In this document: positions 27,946 to 34,948 of the stretch, piece after piece
How the letters are laid out: each line of letters opens with the position of its first letter
Numbering within the stretch: position 1 is the first letter of the stretch
NCBI GenBank assembly: GCA_964639205.1
Contig: CAZXCG010000002.1
Location: 31,732-95,731, forward strand
Length of the DNA stretch: 64,000 bases
Origin: CAZXCG01 sp964639205
GTDB taxonomy: Bacteria; Bacillota; Clostridia; Oscillospirales; Acutalibacteraceae
Direction: 5' to 3'
Notes under the pieces: model-generated
Databases searched by the model: none
Told to the model about the DNA's origin: nothing
What the model saw: the letters and a program-made list of their open reading frames with translations, nothing else
Made by a program: the position numbers and the translations under genes

Positions 27946-28662
27946 TTACCATTCCAGATCGGCGGCTGAAGCTTTGCAGCCGTTATGTTCGTTCAGACGC
28001 ACTTCGCCGTCGCGCAGCTTGATTATGTGATCTGCCATACCCTTAATAGGCTCGTTGTGAGTGACCATAATAACCGTGTTTTTATACTTGACGTTTATAT
28101 CCTCTATAAGCTTTAAAATTTCCTTTGAAGTAGTATAATCCAACGCGCCGGTCGGCTCGTCGCACAGCAGTATATCCGGATTTTTGACAATCGCCCTGCC
28201 TATGGAAACCCGCTGCTGCTGTCCGCCGGAAAGCTGGTTGGGCAGCTTATGGCGGTGCTCGTAAAGTCCGAGTGTGTTCAGCAATTCGTCGATGTCCAGC
28301 GGGCTGTCCGACAAATACGCTCCCACCTCGATATTTTCCTTAACATTCAGATTTCCGATGAGATTATAAAGCTGGAATACATAGCCGAGGTGCTTGCGGC
28401 GATATTGTGTCAAACGCTTTTCGCTCATATCCTCCAATTTATCTCCGCCGATGTAAATACAGCCGGAATCGGCGCTGTCTATGCCGCCTATGATATTCAG
28501 CAGAGTGGACTTTCCGGAGCCGGAAGGACCGAGGAGCACGCAAAATTCCCCTTTTGCAACGGAAAAGCTCAAACCGCGGAGCACCTCTTGGCGGGTTTCT
28601 CCGCTCCCAAAAGATTTTCTTAAATCAACTATTTTCAAAAAATTCTTTTCTGCATCTGACAT
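27946..28662 (-). CDS. ABC transporter ATP-binding protein (MacB/LolD type)
   Basis: A 238-residue ATPase partner of the adjacent FtsX-type permease. It shows Walker [13 protein letters not shown] (about residues 42-53), a Q-loop in [10 protein letters not shown], the signature [15 protein letters not shown], Walker [13 protein letters not shown] and the switch histidine in VTHN. Its stop codon lies just before the permease start, so the pair is coupled. ATG 28662 has AAGGGA upstream. The operon is driven by the strong promoter at 28874-28903, with inverted repeats in the leader. Confidence 0.94.
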   Translation of the reverse strand: MSDAEKNFLKIVDLRKSFGSGETRQEVLRGLSFSVAKGEFCVLLGPSGSGKSTLLNIIGGIDSADSGCIYIGGDKLEDMSEKRLTQYRRKHLGYVFQLYNLIGNLNVKENIEVGAYLSDSPLDIDELLNTLGLYEHRHKLPNQLSGGQQQRVSIGRAIVKNPDILLCDEPTGALDYTTSKEILKLIEDINVKYKNTVIMVTHNEPIKGMADHIIKLRDGEVRLNEHNGCKASAADLEW

Positions 28663-28803
28663 ACTGAAATCTATCCCTTCTTAATGTATTAAACGGCGAA
28701 AGCTTTTTATGCCTCGGTATGTATAACACAGTGCTTTGCGCCGGGTTAATCTAAAACGGCGATTGCCCGTTTTATCTTTTAGGCGGGCGGGAACGGAGAT
28801 ATT

Positions 28804-28823
28804 GGGTTAGCTCCGTCTAACCC
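28804..28823. promoter_or_regulatory. Inverted repeat GTTAG-N6-CTAAC, site 1
   Basis: GGGTTAG (28804-28810), CTCCGT, CTAACCC (28817-28823): a perfect 7-bp inverted repeat in the leader of the FtsX-type operon. It has the same half-sites and spacing as the sites at 28848 and 32715. Confidence 0.55.
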
Positions 28824-28847
28824 TGCGGCAAAATAAAAGCGCCTGCT

Positions 28848-28863
28848 GTTAGCAGCGACTAAC
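28848..28863. promoter_or_regulatory. Inverted repeat GTTAG-N6-CTAAC, site 2 (at the transcription start)
   Basis: GTTAG-CAGCGA-CTAAC lies 10 bp downstream of the -10 box, so it covers the predicted transcription start of the FtsX-type ABC operon. That is a typical repressor position. Confidence 0.6.
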
Positions 28864-28873
28864 TTCATGATTT

Positions 28874-28903
28874 AGTATACCACAGATGTGTCCCGCTTGT
28901 CAA
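28874..28903 (-). promoter_or_regulatory. SigA promoter of the FtsX-type ABC operon
   Basis: On the minus strand TTGACA (28898-28903) and TATACT (28874-28879) are 18 bp apart. The predicted start is near 28867, giving a leader of about 200 bases before the ATG at 28662. Confidence 0.8.
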
Positions 28904-28954
28904 GATACCTCCGGAGGAAATTCCGTATTTATGCCATATGGAGAGATTAGAAAC

Positions 28955-28981
28955 AGAGCCGGTTTACACTTAACCGGCTCT
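28955..28981 (-). terminator. Hairpin after the heterodimeric ABC pair
   Basis: A perfect 10-bp stem (AGAGCCGGTT/AACCGGCTCT, loop of 7) lies 16 bp after the stop of the second ABC gene. The following T tract is poor, so it may be a weak terminator or 3'-end stabiliser. Confidence 0.5.
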
Positions 28982-28996
28982 GCATTGTACACCTGT

Positions 28997-30730
28997 TTAG
29001 CCAATCATCGGCTTTTGGCTTTCGGTTTGCAGTCCTACCATATGGGTATAAATGCCGTTCTGCCCCAGCAGCTGATCGGGGCTTCCCTGCTCGGCAACCA
29101 TACCGTCTGAGAGAACAACAACCTTATCCGCACCGGCAACGGTACGCATTCTATGCGCAATCAAAAGAACCGTTTTGTTTCTTATCAGGCGGGAAAGCGC
29201 CGACTGAATTGCCGTCTCGTTTTCCGCATCAAGGCTTGCCGTCGCCTCATCGAGCAGGATAATCGGCGCGTCCTTGAGGAAAGCGCGGGCGATGGAAATG
29301 CGCTGCCGCTCACCGCCGGAAAGGAAGCTTCCGTTTTCGCCGATGCTGCTGTTCCATTTGTCGGGCAGCTTCTCAACAAACTCTTCACAGTTTGCAAGCC
29401 TCGCCGCCTCCATGACTTCTTCGTCGGTCGCATCCTTTCTGCCGATACGAATGTTCTCCATAACGGTATTGTTAAAGAGGGTAACATCCTGAAAGACGAT
29501 TGAAAAGACCGTTAAAAGCCGCTCGGGATCGACTGACTGTACATCGACGCCGCCGACAGTGATTTTCCCCTCATCGGCGTCCCAGAACCTTGCCGCAAGC
29601 TTTGCCGCCGTAGATTTGCCGCCGCCTGATGGACCGATCAGCGCAGTCACCTCACCCTGTTTTGCGGTAAAGGTAACATTACGCAATACTGTCTCATCGG
29701 TGTTGTAGGCAAAGCCGACATTATCAAAGACAATGTCGTAACCGTTCGGGTGAAATTCCTGTCCGCCGCTTTGCTCCTTGCAGTTTTCAATCTCGTTCAT
29801 ACGGTCAATATTAATTTGCAGTGAATTTATCGCTGCCAAATTCTGCAATGATAAAGACATAGGCTCATAAATTCTGGATACCGCGAGCAAAAACATAAAG
29901 AAAGTAATCAGCGACAGCGTGCCGTCCGTCAGAAAAACGCTGCCTGCAAGCGCCACGGTCGCGATACCCAGCTTTAAAATCATCTGAGCCGGTACGACAA
30001 ACATGGCAACGCCGAGCTCGCTCTTGATATGGCGTTTTTCCAACGCGTCGATTTTGCGGTACAACCCGCCCAGATATTTCTGCTCCGCATTGTTGCTTTT
30101 GAGGTCGCGAGCGGTTTCCAAATACTCCTGTATGCCGTCCTGCACTGCAATCTGTGCCGCGCTTTGTTTACGGCTGAAACAGTTCTGTGCCTTTTTGGAA
30201 AGTCCCACGATTAAAAGCGCTACGGGTAATACCCACAGAGCGGCAAGCGCCAGACGCCAATCGTAAAAGAACAAACTTATTGCAATCAGACAGGTGTAAA
30301 TAATAGAGGCATAAAACTGCGGGACATAATGGGAAAGCATCTGCTCGGTCGTTGCCGCATCGCCCAGGATAGTGTCGGTAAGATCCGCAAGATCCTTTTT
30401 TCCGAAGAACGAAAGCGGCAGTCTGCGGAGCTTTTCCGCAAGACGGATTCTGCATTTCCCGGATTCTCTGTAAGTAGAAAAGTAGGTGGAGTTGTATTTC
30501 CAAAGCTCCGATAAAAATATCAGAAGGAGCGCCGCGGCAATTCCGACCCAATATAATGCACAATGATTCTCCGGTACTGCTCCGCCGAGAAAATCATTTA
30601 CCAAAAAGTACAGAAGCCCCACCGGGAACATCAGCGCAATATCACCGACCGCGCAAGCGGCAGTCGCCCATACAAGTCCTTTTGCTCCCTCGCGGGAGAG
30701 TGCAAACCGTTTCATAATTCTGCTTATCAT
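28997..30730 (-). CDS. ABC transporter, fused permease-ATPase, second subunit
   Basis: A 577-residue type IV exporter-fold half-transporter. Six transmembrane helices are followed by a nucleotide-binding domain with GPSGGGKSTAAKL, the signature LSGGERQRISIARAF, Walker B PIILLDEATASLD and AHRM. ATG 30730 is preferred because GAGGTG lies just upstream; an alternative ATG at 30742 overlaps the stop of the preceding gene as ATGA. It forms a heterodimer with the product of the overlapping upstream gene. The pair resembles IrtAB/YbtPQ-like transporters as well as many drug exporters, so the substrate is undecided. Confidence 0.92.
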   Translation of the reverse strand: MISRIMKRFALSREGAKGLVWATAACAVGDIALMFPVGLLYFLVNDFLGGAVPENHCALYWVGIAAALLLIFLSELWKYNSTYFSTYRESGKCRIRLAEKLRRLPLSFFGKKDLADLTDTILGDAATTEQMLSHYVPQFYASIIYTCLIAISLFFYDWRLALAALWVLPVALLIVGLSKKAQNCFSRKQSAAQIAVQDGIQEYLETARDLKSNNAEQKYLGGLYRKIDALEKRHIKSELGVAMFVVPAQMILKLGIATVALAGSVFLTDGTLSLITFFMFLLAVSRIYEPMSLSLQNLAAINSLQINIDRMNEIENCKEQSGGQEFHPNGYDIVFDNVGFAYNTDETVLRNVTFTAKQGEVTALIGPSGGGKSTAAKLAARFWDADEGKITVGGVDVQSVDPERLLTVFSIVFQDVTLFNNTVMENIRIGRKDATDEEVMEAARLANCEEFVEKLPDKWNSSIGENGSFLSGGERQRISIARAFLKDAPIILLDEATASLDAENETAIQSALSRLIRNKTVLLIAHRMRTVAGADKVVVLSDGMVAEQGSPDQLLGQNGIYTHMVGLQTESQKPMIG

Positions 30731-30738
30731 ACCGCACC

Positions 30739-32502
30739 TCATACCCTACGGCTCGCAAAAGTCTGACAGCTGCGCCACATATTTGCATACACGCCGCCCT
30801 TTTCCGCAAGCTCGTCATGCGTGCCGGATTCTTCGATTCTGCCGTCCTTAAATACGAATATCCTGTCCGCGTTTCTGACCGTTGTCAGTCTGTGTGCGAT
30901 CATAATAACCGTTTTACCTTTTGAAAGCTCCTCAAAAGCGCGCTGAACAAGGAACTCGTTTTCCGGATCGGCAAACGCGGTTGCTTCATCCAAGATAATT
31001 ATAGGAGCGTCCTTCAGCATTAAACGGGCAATGGCAATGCGCTGCTGCTCTCCTCCGGAAAGATACACACCCTTGGTTCCGATGACGGTATCTATCCCGT
31101 CGGGCAGCTTGGTGATAATATCATCGCACTGTGATTTGTGAAGAGCGTTTTCCACCTCTTTACGAGAGGCGTCAGGCTTAGCCTGTCTGACGTTCTCCAA
31201 AACGGAGGTCTTTAAAAGCCTGCTGTCCTGAAAAACATAAGCGACAGTTTTCGCAAGCTCTGATTTTTTGATATTCTTCACATTTACTCCGCCAACCAAA
31301 ATCTCGCCGCCGGTCACATCCCAAAATCGGGAAACAAGCTCTGCGGCAGTGGTCTTTCCCCCGCCCGACGGACCGACCAGCGCCACTGTTTTACCCGCCT
31401 CCGCTTTGAAGGAAACGTCACTCAGCGCGTCCGTTTCCGAGCCGCTGTACCGGAAAGAAACATTTTTGAATTCAACAGAGTTACCCTTCGGACTTTCGCT
31501 TTTCTGAGCCTCTGGCAAGGGTTTAAGCTCGAGAATCGAATGTACGCGGGACAGCGCGTCGCTTACCGTCATGCTGTTCTCACTCATAAACATAACCTTT
31601 GACATAGCTGTGGAAATTACCGGCGTAAAAATGACATAGAAAATGAAGCTGAGCAAAACCGACGACGTGACCGCCTCACCGCCTGACAGAATCAGTGCCA
31701 GCGTAATCAGAAACGCAAAGGCGCTGTTGATGAAGACCGTATACAGCAGCATAGGCATACGGCATTTTTTGCAGTATGCAATGCAAAATTGATAATAGCG
31801 GTCTATGGAATCTTTGAAGCGTTTGAAGGTATGCACCGTTTGACCGAAGGTTTTTACAACGGGGATACCGCGGACATATTCCACCGCTTCATTGTTCATA
31901 TCGGAGAGCGCGTCTTGGTAGTTTTTCATATCGCTTGCCATCTGCGGTCCGGTCATTTTAAACATCGCCGCAAAACCGAGCGCAACCGGAATAAGGCAGA
32001 TAAGCCCAAAGCGCCAATCAAACAAAAACAGCATTACTATCATACCAAGCGGAGTCGCAGTAGCTCCCGCCATATCGGGAAGCTGATGGGCAAGGTAGGT
32101 CTCGGTCGCCGCACTGCTGTCGTTGACTATGCGGCGAATCCTGCCGCTGCCCATTTCTCCGCTAAAGCCCGGCGGCAGCTTTGCGATATGATCCAGCAGT
32201 GTTTTGCGCATATTGCCCGCAATACGGAATGCAGACAAATGCGAACACATAAGCGCGCCTATGTAAATGACAATGGAAATCAGCGCAAACAGTACCGCCA
32301 TCCGGCCGTTGCAGGCTACACCTGACGCCTGAGAAAAGTTCGGGGCGACCTCTATAACCTCTCTGATGATAAAGAAGATAAAGACGAAAGGAAGCAGCGC
32401 AAGAATTGCACTGACGACCGATAATACGAGCGATGCATAGGTCAAATACCTGTGCTTACCGGCATAGCTCATAAGCTCTGAAAAATTCTTATTCTTTTGC
32501 AT
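30739..32502 (-). CDS. ABC transporter, fused permease-ATPase, first subunit
   Basis: A 587-residue half-transporter with six membrane helices (about residues 20-310) and a nucleotide-binding domain with GPSGGGKTTAAEL, LSGGEQQRIAIARLM, PIIILDEATAFAD and AHRL. The text HQLPDMAGATATPLG near residue 140 in the membrane domain and the fused pair organisation are like the IrtAB/YbtPQ importers and related exporters. The ATG at 32502 follows AGGAGG. The 5' UTR contains a full copy of the dispersed repeat, and the promoter region carries a GTTAG-N6-CTAAC operator. Confidence 0.93.
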   Translation of the reverse strand: MQKNKNFSELMSYAGKHRYLTYASLVLSVVSAILALLPFVFIFFIIREVIEVAPNFSQASGVACNGRMAVLFALISIVIYIGALMCSHLSAFRIAGNMRKTLLDHIAKLPPGFSGEMGSGRIRRIVNDSSAATETYLAHQLPDMAGATATPLGMIVMLFLFDWRFGLICLIPVALGFAAMFKMTGPQMASDMKNYQDALSDMNNEAVEYVRGIPVVKTFGQTVHTFKRFKDSIDRYYQFCIAYCKKCRMPMLLYTVFINSAFAFLITLALILSGGEAVTSSVLLSFIFYVIFTPVISTAMSKVMFMSENSMTVSDALSRVHSILELKPLPEAQKSESPKGNSVEFKNVSFRYSGSETDALSDVSFKAEAGKTVALVGPSGGGKTTAAELVSRFWDVTGGEILVGGVNVKNIKKSELAKTVAYVFQDSRLLKTSVLENVRQAKPDASRKEVENALHKSQCDDIITKLPDGIDTVIGTKGVYLSGGEQQRIAIARLMLKDAPIIILDEATAFADPENEFLVQRAFEELSKGKTVIMIAHRLTTVRNADRIFVFKDGRIEESGTHDELAEKGGVYANMWRSCQTFASRRV

Positions 32503-32518
32503 TTTCTGTCCTCCTAAT

Positions 32519-32662
32519 TATAACTTAGGCAAAGATGCCCCCAGCCTCTAAGGCGGCTGGTTTCATTTTCGGAATCGGTGAGGGGATACAATCCCCCATT
32601 GATTTTTAAGGCGGCTAACACTGCCCTTGCCACGTTGAATGACCGGCAAAGGGCATTATTGA
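32519..32662 (+). repeat. Full-length dispersed structured repeat (copy A)
   Basis: About 144 bp starting TATAACTTAGGCAAAGATGC and ending GGGCATTATTGAA. It aligns over its length with copy B at 34792-34943 (for example ATAACTTAGGCAAAGATGCCC, TCGGAATC, TTGAA). It contains several short hairpins. It lies entirely in the 5' UTR of the first ABC gene. Confidence 0.8.
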
Positions 32663-32711
32663 AAATTTTTACGATAAATACTCCGCCGCAGCCGGATTCC
32701 GATATTGCTTG

Positions 32712-32740
32712 TTAGTTAGTAAAAACTAACCTTTTGTCAA
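32712..32740 (-). promoter_or_regulatory. Probable promoter of the heterodimeric ABC operon
   Basis: A perfect TTGACA (32735-32740) is followed after 16-17 bp by a poor -10 (TAACTA or AACTAA). The GTTAG-N6-CTAAC operator overlaps the spacer, as expected for a repressible promoter. Confidence 0.45.
32715..32730. promoter_or_regulatory. Inverted repeat GTTAG-N6-CTAAC, site 3
   Basis: GTTAG-TAAAAA-CTAAC lies just downstream of a TTGACA at 32735-32740 on the minus strand, so it falls between the -35 and -10 positions of the probable promoter of the heterodimeric ABC genes. Confidence 0.6.
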
Positions 32741-32770
32741 AAAAATAAATAATAAATACAGCTATACAAT

Positions 32771-32800
32771 CTAAGCCTAAGCTAACTAAGCCTAAGCTAA
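32771..32800. repeat. Tandem 15-bp direct duplication
   Basis: CTAAGCCTAAGCTAA is present twice head to tail (32771-32785 and 32786-32800), about 31 bp upstream of the ABC -35 box. It may be a repeated regulator half-site or a slippage duplication. Confidence 0.75.
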
Positions 32801-32806
32801 GCATAA

Positions 32807-32842
32807 GCGCAGATGTTACTCTAACTCAGGGGACGTCTGCGC
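32807..32842. other. Hairpin downstream of tetR
   Basis: GCGCAGATGT (32807-32816) pairs with ACGTCTGCGC (32833-32842) with one wobble. It lies just after the tetR stop on the minus strand but lacks a T tract. Confidence 0.5.
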
Positions 32843-32856
32843 TCAGTTTACAGGAT

Positions 32857-33489
32857 TTACTGTCCCATAATTTTCATCCACCCCGCGGTGTGAAACGCGC
32901 ACAGCTCCAACAAATAATTTTCAGCATCGCGCAGCGGCATCTGATGAATAATCAGCTCAAAATAAGCGTTGAACATGCCTGTTATAAGAATATGCTCCAG
33001 CCTCGGGTCAATGACCGGGGACGGCCGACCGAGACGCCTTAATACTTCCTGATAATCGTGCGTTCCTTTAATCTCAATTTCAACCATCTCATCGACCATT
33101 CCGGCAAAGCGTGTACCCTCCGAACAGCATAAAAGGAGCTTAAATTCTTCAAGATGATCATATGCGTAGAGAAGCATATCGTGCATACATTTTACGCTTA
33201 TCTCGCTCATATGCTTCGGCTGCTCATCAGGCGGAAGATGTGCAAAATCCGCCTGCGCCTTGCGGTAGCAGGTCATCATATAGTTATACTGTTCGCCTAC
33301 CAGCGCTTCAAACAGCTCTTCCTTGCTGTTATAGTACCCGTAAAAAGCGCCCAGCGTAACGCCTGCCGTTTTGACAATCTGCCGCAGGGAAGCAGACCTG
33401 AAACCGTATTCCGTAAAAGCCGTCTTTGCGGCGGCGCGGATTCTTTCCAACGTCGTCTTTTCCGCATCGCTCAATTTTCCCGCCCCCAT
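32857..33489 (-). CDS. TetR/AcrR family transcriptional regulator
   Basis: A 210-residue repressor. The N-terminal HTH (about residues 12-58) has FTEYGFRSASLRQIVKTAGVTLGAFYGYYNSKEELFEAL, which is the TetR signature in the two halves of that stretch; a divergent ligand-binding domain follows. The ATG at 33489 lies inside a perfect 30-bp palindrome and has no Shine-Dalgarno sequence, while the predicted transcription start is only about 20 bases upstream. This indicates autorepression and a nearly leaderless mRNA. The gene is upstream of, and codirectional with, the two ABC operons. The ligand is unknown. Confidence 0.92.
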   Translation of the reverse strand: MGAGKLSDAEKTTLERIRAAAKTAFTEYGFRSASLRQIVKTAGVTLGAFYGYYNSKEELFEALVGEQYNYMMTCYRKAQADFAHLPPDEQPKHMSEISVKCMHDMLLYAYDHLEEFKLLLCCSEGTRFAGMVDEMVEIEIKGTHDYQEVLRRLGRPSPVIDPRLEHILITGMFNAYFELIIHQMPLRDAENYLLELCAFHTAGWMKIMGQ

Positions 33490-33517
33490 ATATCAGTGAT
33501 ATATATCACTGATATAT
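33488..33517. promoter_or_regulatory. Perfect 30-bp palindrome over the tetR start (autoregulatory operator)
   Basis: Half-site ATATATCAGTGATAT and its exact complement meet at the centre of 33488-33517. The palindrome runs from the -10 box of the tetR promoter to the start codon. The half-site TATCAGTGAT is different from the GTTAG sites of the transporter promoters. Confidence 0.8.
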
Positions 33518-33544
33518 TATATGCGCCTTTTTATAATTTGTCAA
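33516..33544 (-). promoter_or_regulatory. Perfect consensus promoter of tetR
   Basis: On the minus strand TTGACA (33539-33544) and TATAAT (33516-33521) are separated by 17 bp. Its -10 box touches the palindromic operator. Confidence 0.85.
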
Positions 33545-33693
33545 GAGTAAAGTTAAATTCAGTTTTCCCGATTGAGTTAAAAATTGCGTTAAAAATTGTG
33601 CTTAAAGCCCTTGGCAGCGGGAAGCGCTGCGGATGTCATTAACCCCGCGATTCCGCAAAGTTTGCGAAAATCGAGTACGGACATGCCCGTCAT

Positions 33694-33727
33694 ACAAAAT
33701 AAGCGGCAAGCTGCAAGAGCTTGCCGC
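33694..33727 (-). terminator. Terminator of the tRNA-Ser transcript
   Basis: A perfect 10-bp stem (33718-33727 with 33703-33712, GCGGCAAGCT/AGCTTGCCGC, loop of 5) is followed on the minus strand by TTATTTTGT. It starts five bases after the tRNA 3' end. Confidence 0.85.
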
Positions 33728-33731
33728 GAAA

Positions 33732-33823
33732 TGGCGCAGAAGGAGGGATTTGAACCCTCGCGTCGGCGTTACCGACCTACCGGTGTTCGAAGCCGGACCC
33801 TTCAGCCGCTTGGGTACTTCTGC
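33732..33823 (-). tRNA. tRNA-Ser (CGA)
   Basis: The minus strand gives a full cloverleaf of 92 nt with encoded CCA (33732-33734). The acceptor stem is GCAGAAG/CTTCTGC with discriminator G, and the T loop is GGTTCAAATCC. The anticodon loop TTCGAAC gives anticodon CGA (33787-33789). A long variable arm (GTCGG/CCGAC) fits a class II serine tRNA. The anticodon stem has a C-A mismatch at the 31-39 position. It is followed by a strong terminator. Confidence 0.92.
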
Positions 33824-33990
33824 ATATTTGTTTTAAGAAGAAGCCGCAATGATACTTTATTGTTCAAATCACTTACGGCACAATTAAAACGCCTTTGAGG
33901 TAAAAACAGCCTCGCCGTATACACACGGGGCTGCTCCCTGCATACAATATAATAGTATCTTTTTAATAATTTGTCAAGTATCAAGTAAAA

Positions 33991-34746
33991 TCACGAGCTC
34001 TTACTATCCTTGCCGGAAGAGTCTTCTGAGTTTTTCTTTTCGGAAGTATTCTTTCTCCCTTTAAGGTAATGTGCAATAATATAGACAGTAAAAAACACAA
34101 CAAGAACCGCGGCGGCAATAATAATTTCCCTGTTTTCGGCGGAAAGCGCTTTGAGCTCAACAGAGGTTTTATTGCTTTCATACGATTCTTCCGTGTAAGC
34201 GTCTTGAGAAGCCTGACTGTTGTAATTTGAATTTGTACTGATGCTGAAATTGCTGCTCTTTATGCTGCCGACCGAAAGCTCGCCGCTGCTTTTCTCGGTG
34301 ACGGTAAACGGGCAGCTGAAGCTTTCATTAAATTCAAGAGGCTGCCCGTTTGAGTCGATCGCTTCCTTTACGGTTACATCAAAGCTGCCGGAGCCGCCGT
34401 TTTTTGAAATAAACTTCAACCCCAGCAATTTTGAAGCTTCGGCAGAATCAATAGGCTCGGTAACAAGAAAAATAACGTTCACAACACCGTTTTTATCATA
34501 GGTCTCGACCCGCGAGCCGCTCACTGTCTTTTCAGTACCGCGAAACTCCACAACGTCGGAATTATACTTAACAGAAAAAAGCACGGAACAAAACGAGGAG
34601 GTTCCATCCTGTATATAAAAATCCAAAGTAAAAATCCGGTTATAACGCGTACCCTCACTGTATGCGGAAAACTCCGCCGCAGCTGCGGAAAACAGAAACA
34701 AATTAACAAGAAGAACGCCGGTTATAAAAGCAACCAATCTTTTCAT
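33991..34746 (-). CDS. Membrane-anchored cohesin-like surface protein
   Basis: A 251-residue protein with a signal peptide (about 1-24, ending FSAAAAEF), one ectodomain of about 125 residues (~25-150) and a low-complexity Ser/Asn spacer. A single transmembrane helix follows (EIIIAAAVLVVFFTVYIIAHYL, ~205-227), then a short basic/acidic cytoplasmic tail. The ectodomain has cohesin features: FTLDFYIQDG, then FSVKYNSDVVEFRG, then GVVNVIFLV, then LLGLKFISKNGGSGSFDVTV, then the SNGQPLEF turn, like the V/I-rich strands and YDPxVLEV motif of cohesins. It could bind the dockerins encoded elsewhere in the window. There is no strong ribosome binding site, and a dispersed repeat copy lies just upstream. 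A different Ig-like fold is the main alternative. Confidence 0.6.
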   Translation of the reverse strand: MKRLVAFITGVLLVNLFLFSAAAAEFSAYSEGTRYNRIFTLDFYIQDGTSSFCSVLFSVKYNSDVVEFRGTEKTVSGSRVETYDKNGVVNVIFLVTEPIDSAEASKLLGLKFISKNGGSGSFDVTVKEAIDSNGQPLEFNESFSCPFTVTEKSSGELSVGSIKSSNFSISTNSNYNSQASQDAYTEESYESNKTSVELKALSAENREIIIAAAVLVVFFTVYIIAHYLKGRKNTSEKKNSEDSSGKDSKSS

Positions 34747-34791
34747 AATCTTTGCACCGTATTTTCAAGGCGAAATAAGCACTGCGCGTTA

Positions 34792-34943
34792 TCTATAACT
34801 TAGGCAAAGATGCCCCTCCGCCTCTAAGGCAGCGGATTCCGTTTTCGGAATCAGTGGGGGACAATCCGCCATTGATTTCACAGGCAGCTAACGCTGCCCT
34901 TTGCCGCGTTGAACGACGGGGCAAAGCCCCCTTATTGAACAAT
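34792..34943 (+). repeat. Full-length dispersed structured repeat (copy B)
   Basis: About 150 bp starting TATAACTTAGGCAAAGATGC and ending AAGCCCCCTTATTGAA, closely matching copy A in the same orientation. Internal hairpins include GGCAGC/GCTGCC and the CCGTTTTCGG loop. It separates the cohesin-like gene from the aldo/keto reductase gene. Confidence 0.8.
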
Positions 34944-34948
34944 AATAA

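Noticed and set aside
28741..28800. Possible riboswitch in the leader of the FtsX-type operon
   Set aside because: I found no match to known riboswitch cores; the visible signals are inverted repeats better explained as operators.
33633..33836. Open frame with RDLNPRV-type sequence over 33.6-33.9 kb
   Set aside because: It is an antisense reading through the tRNA-Ser gene, a well-known false protein pattern; the tRNA explains the sequence.
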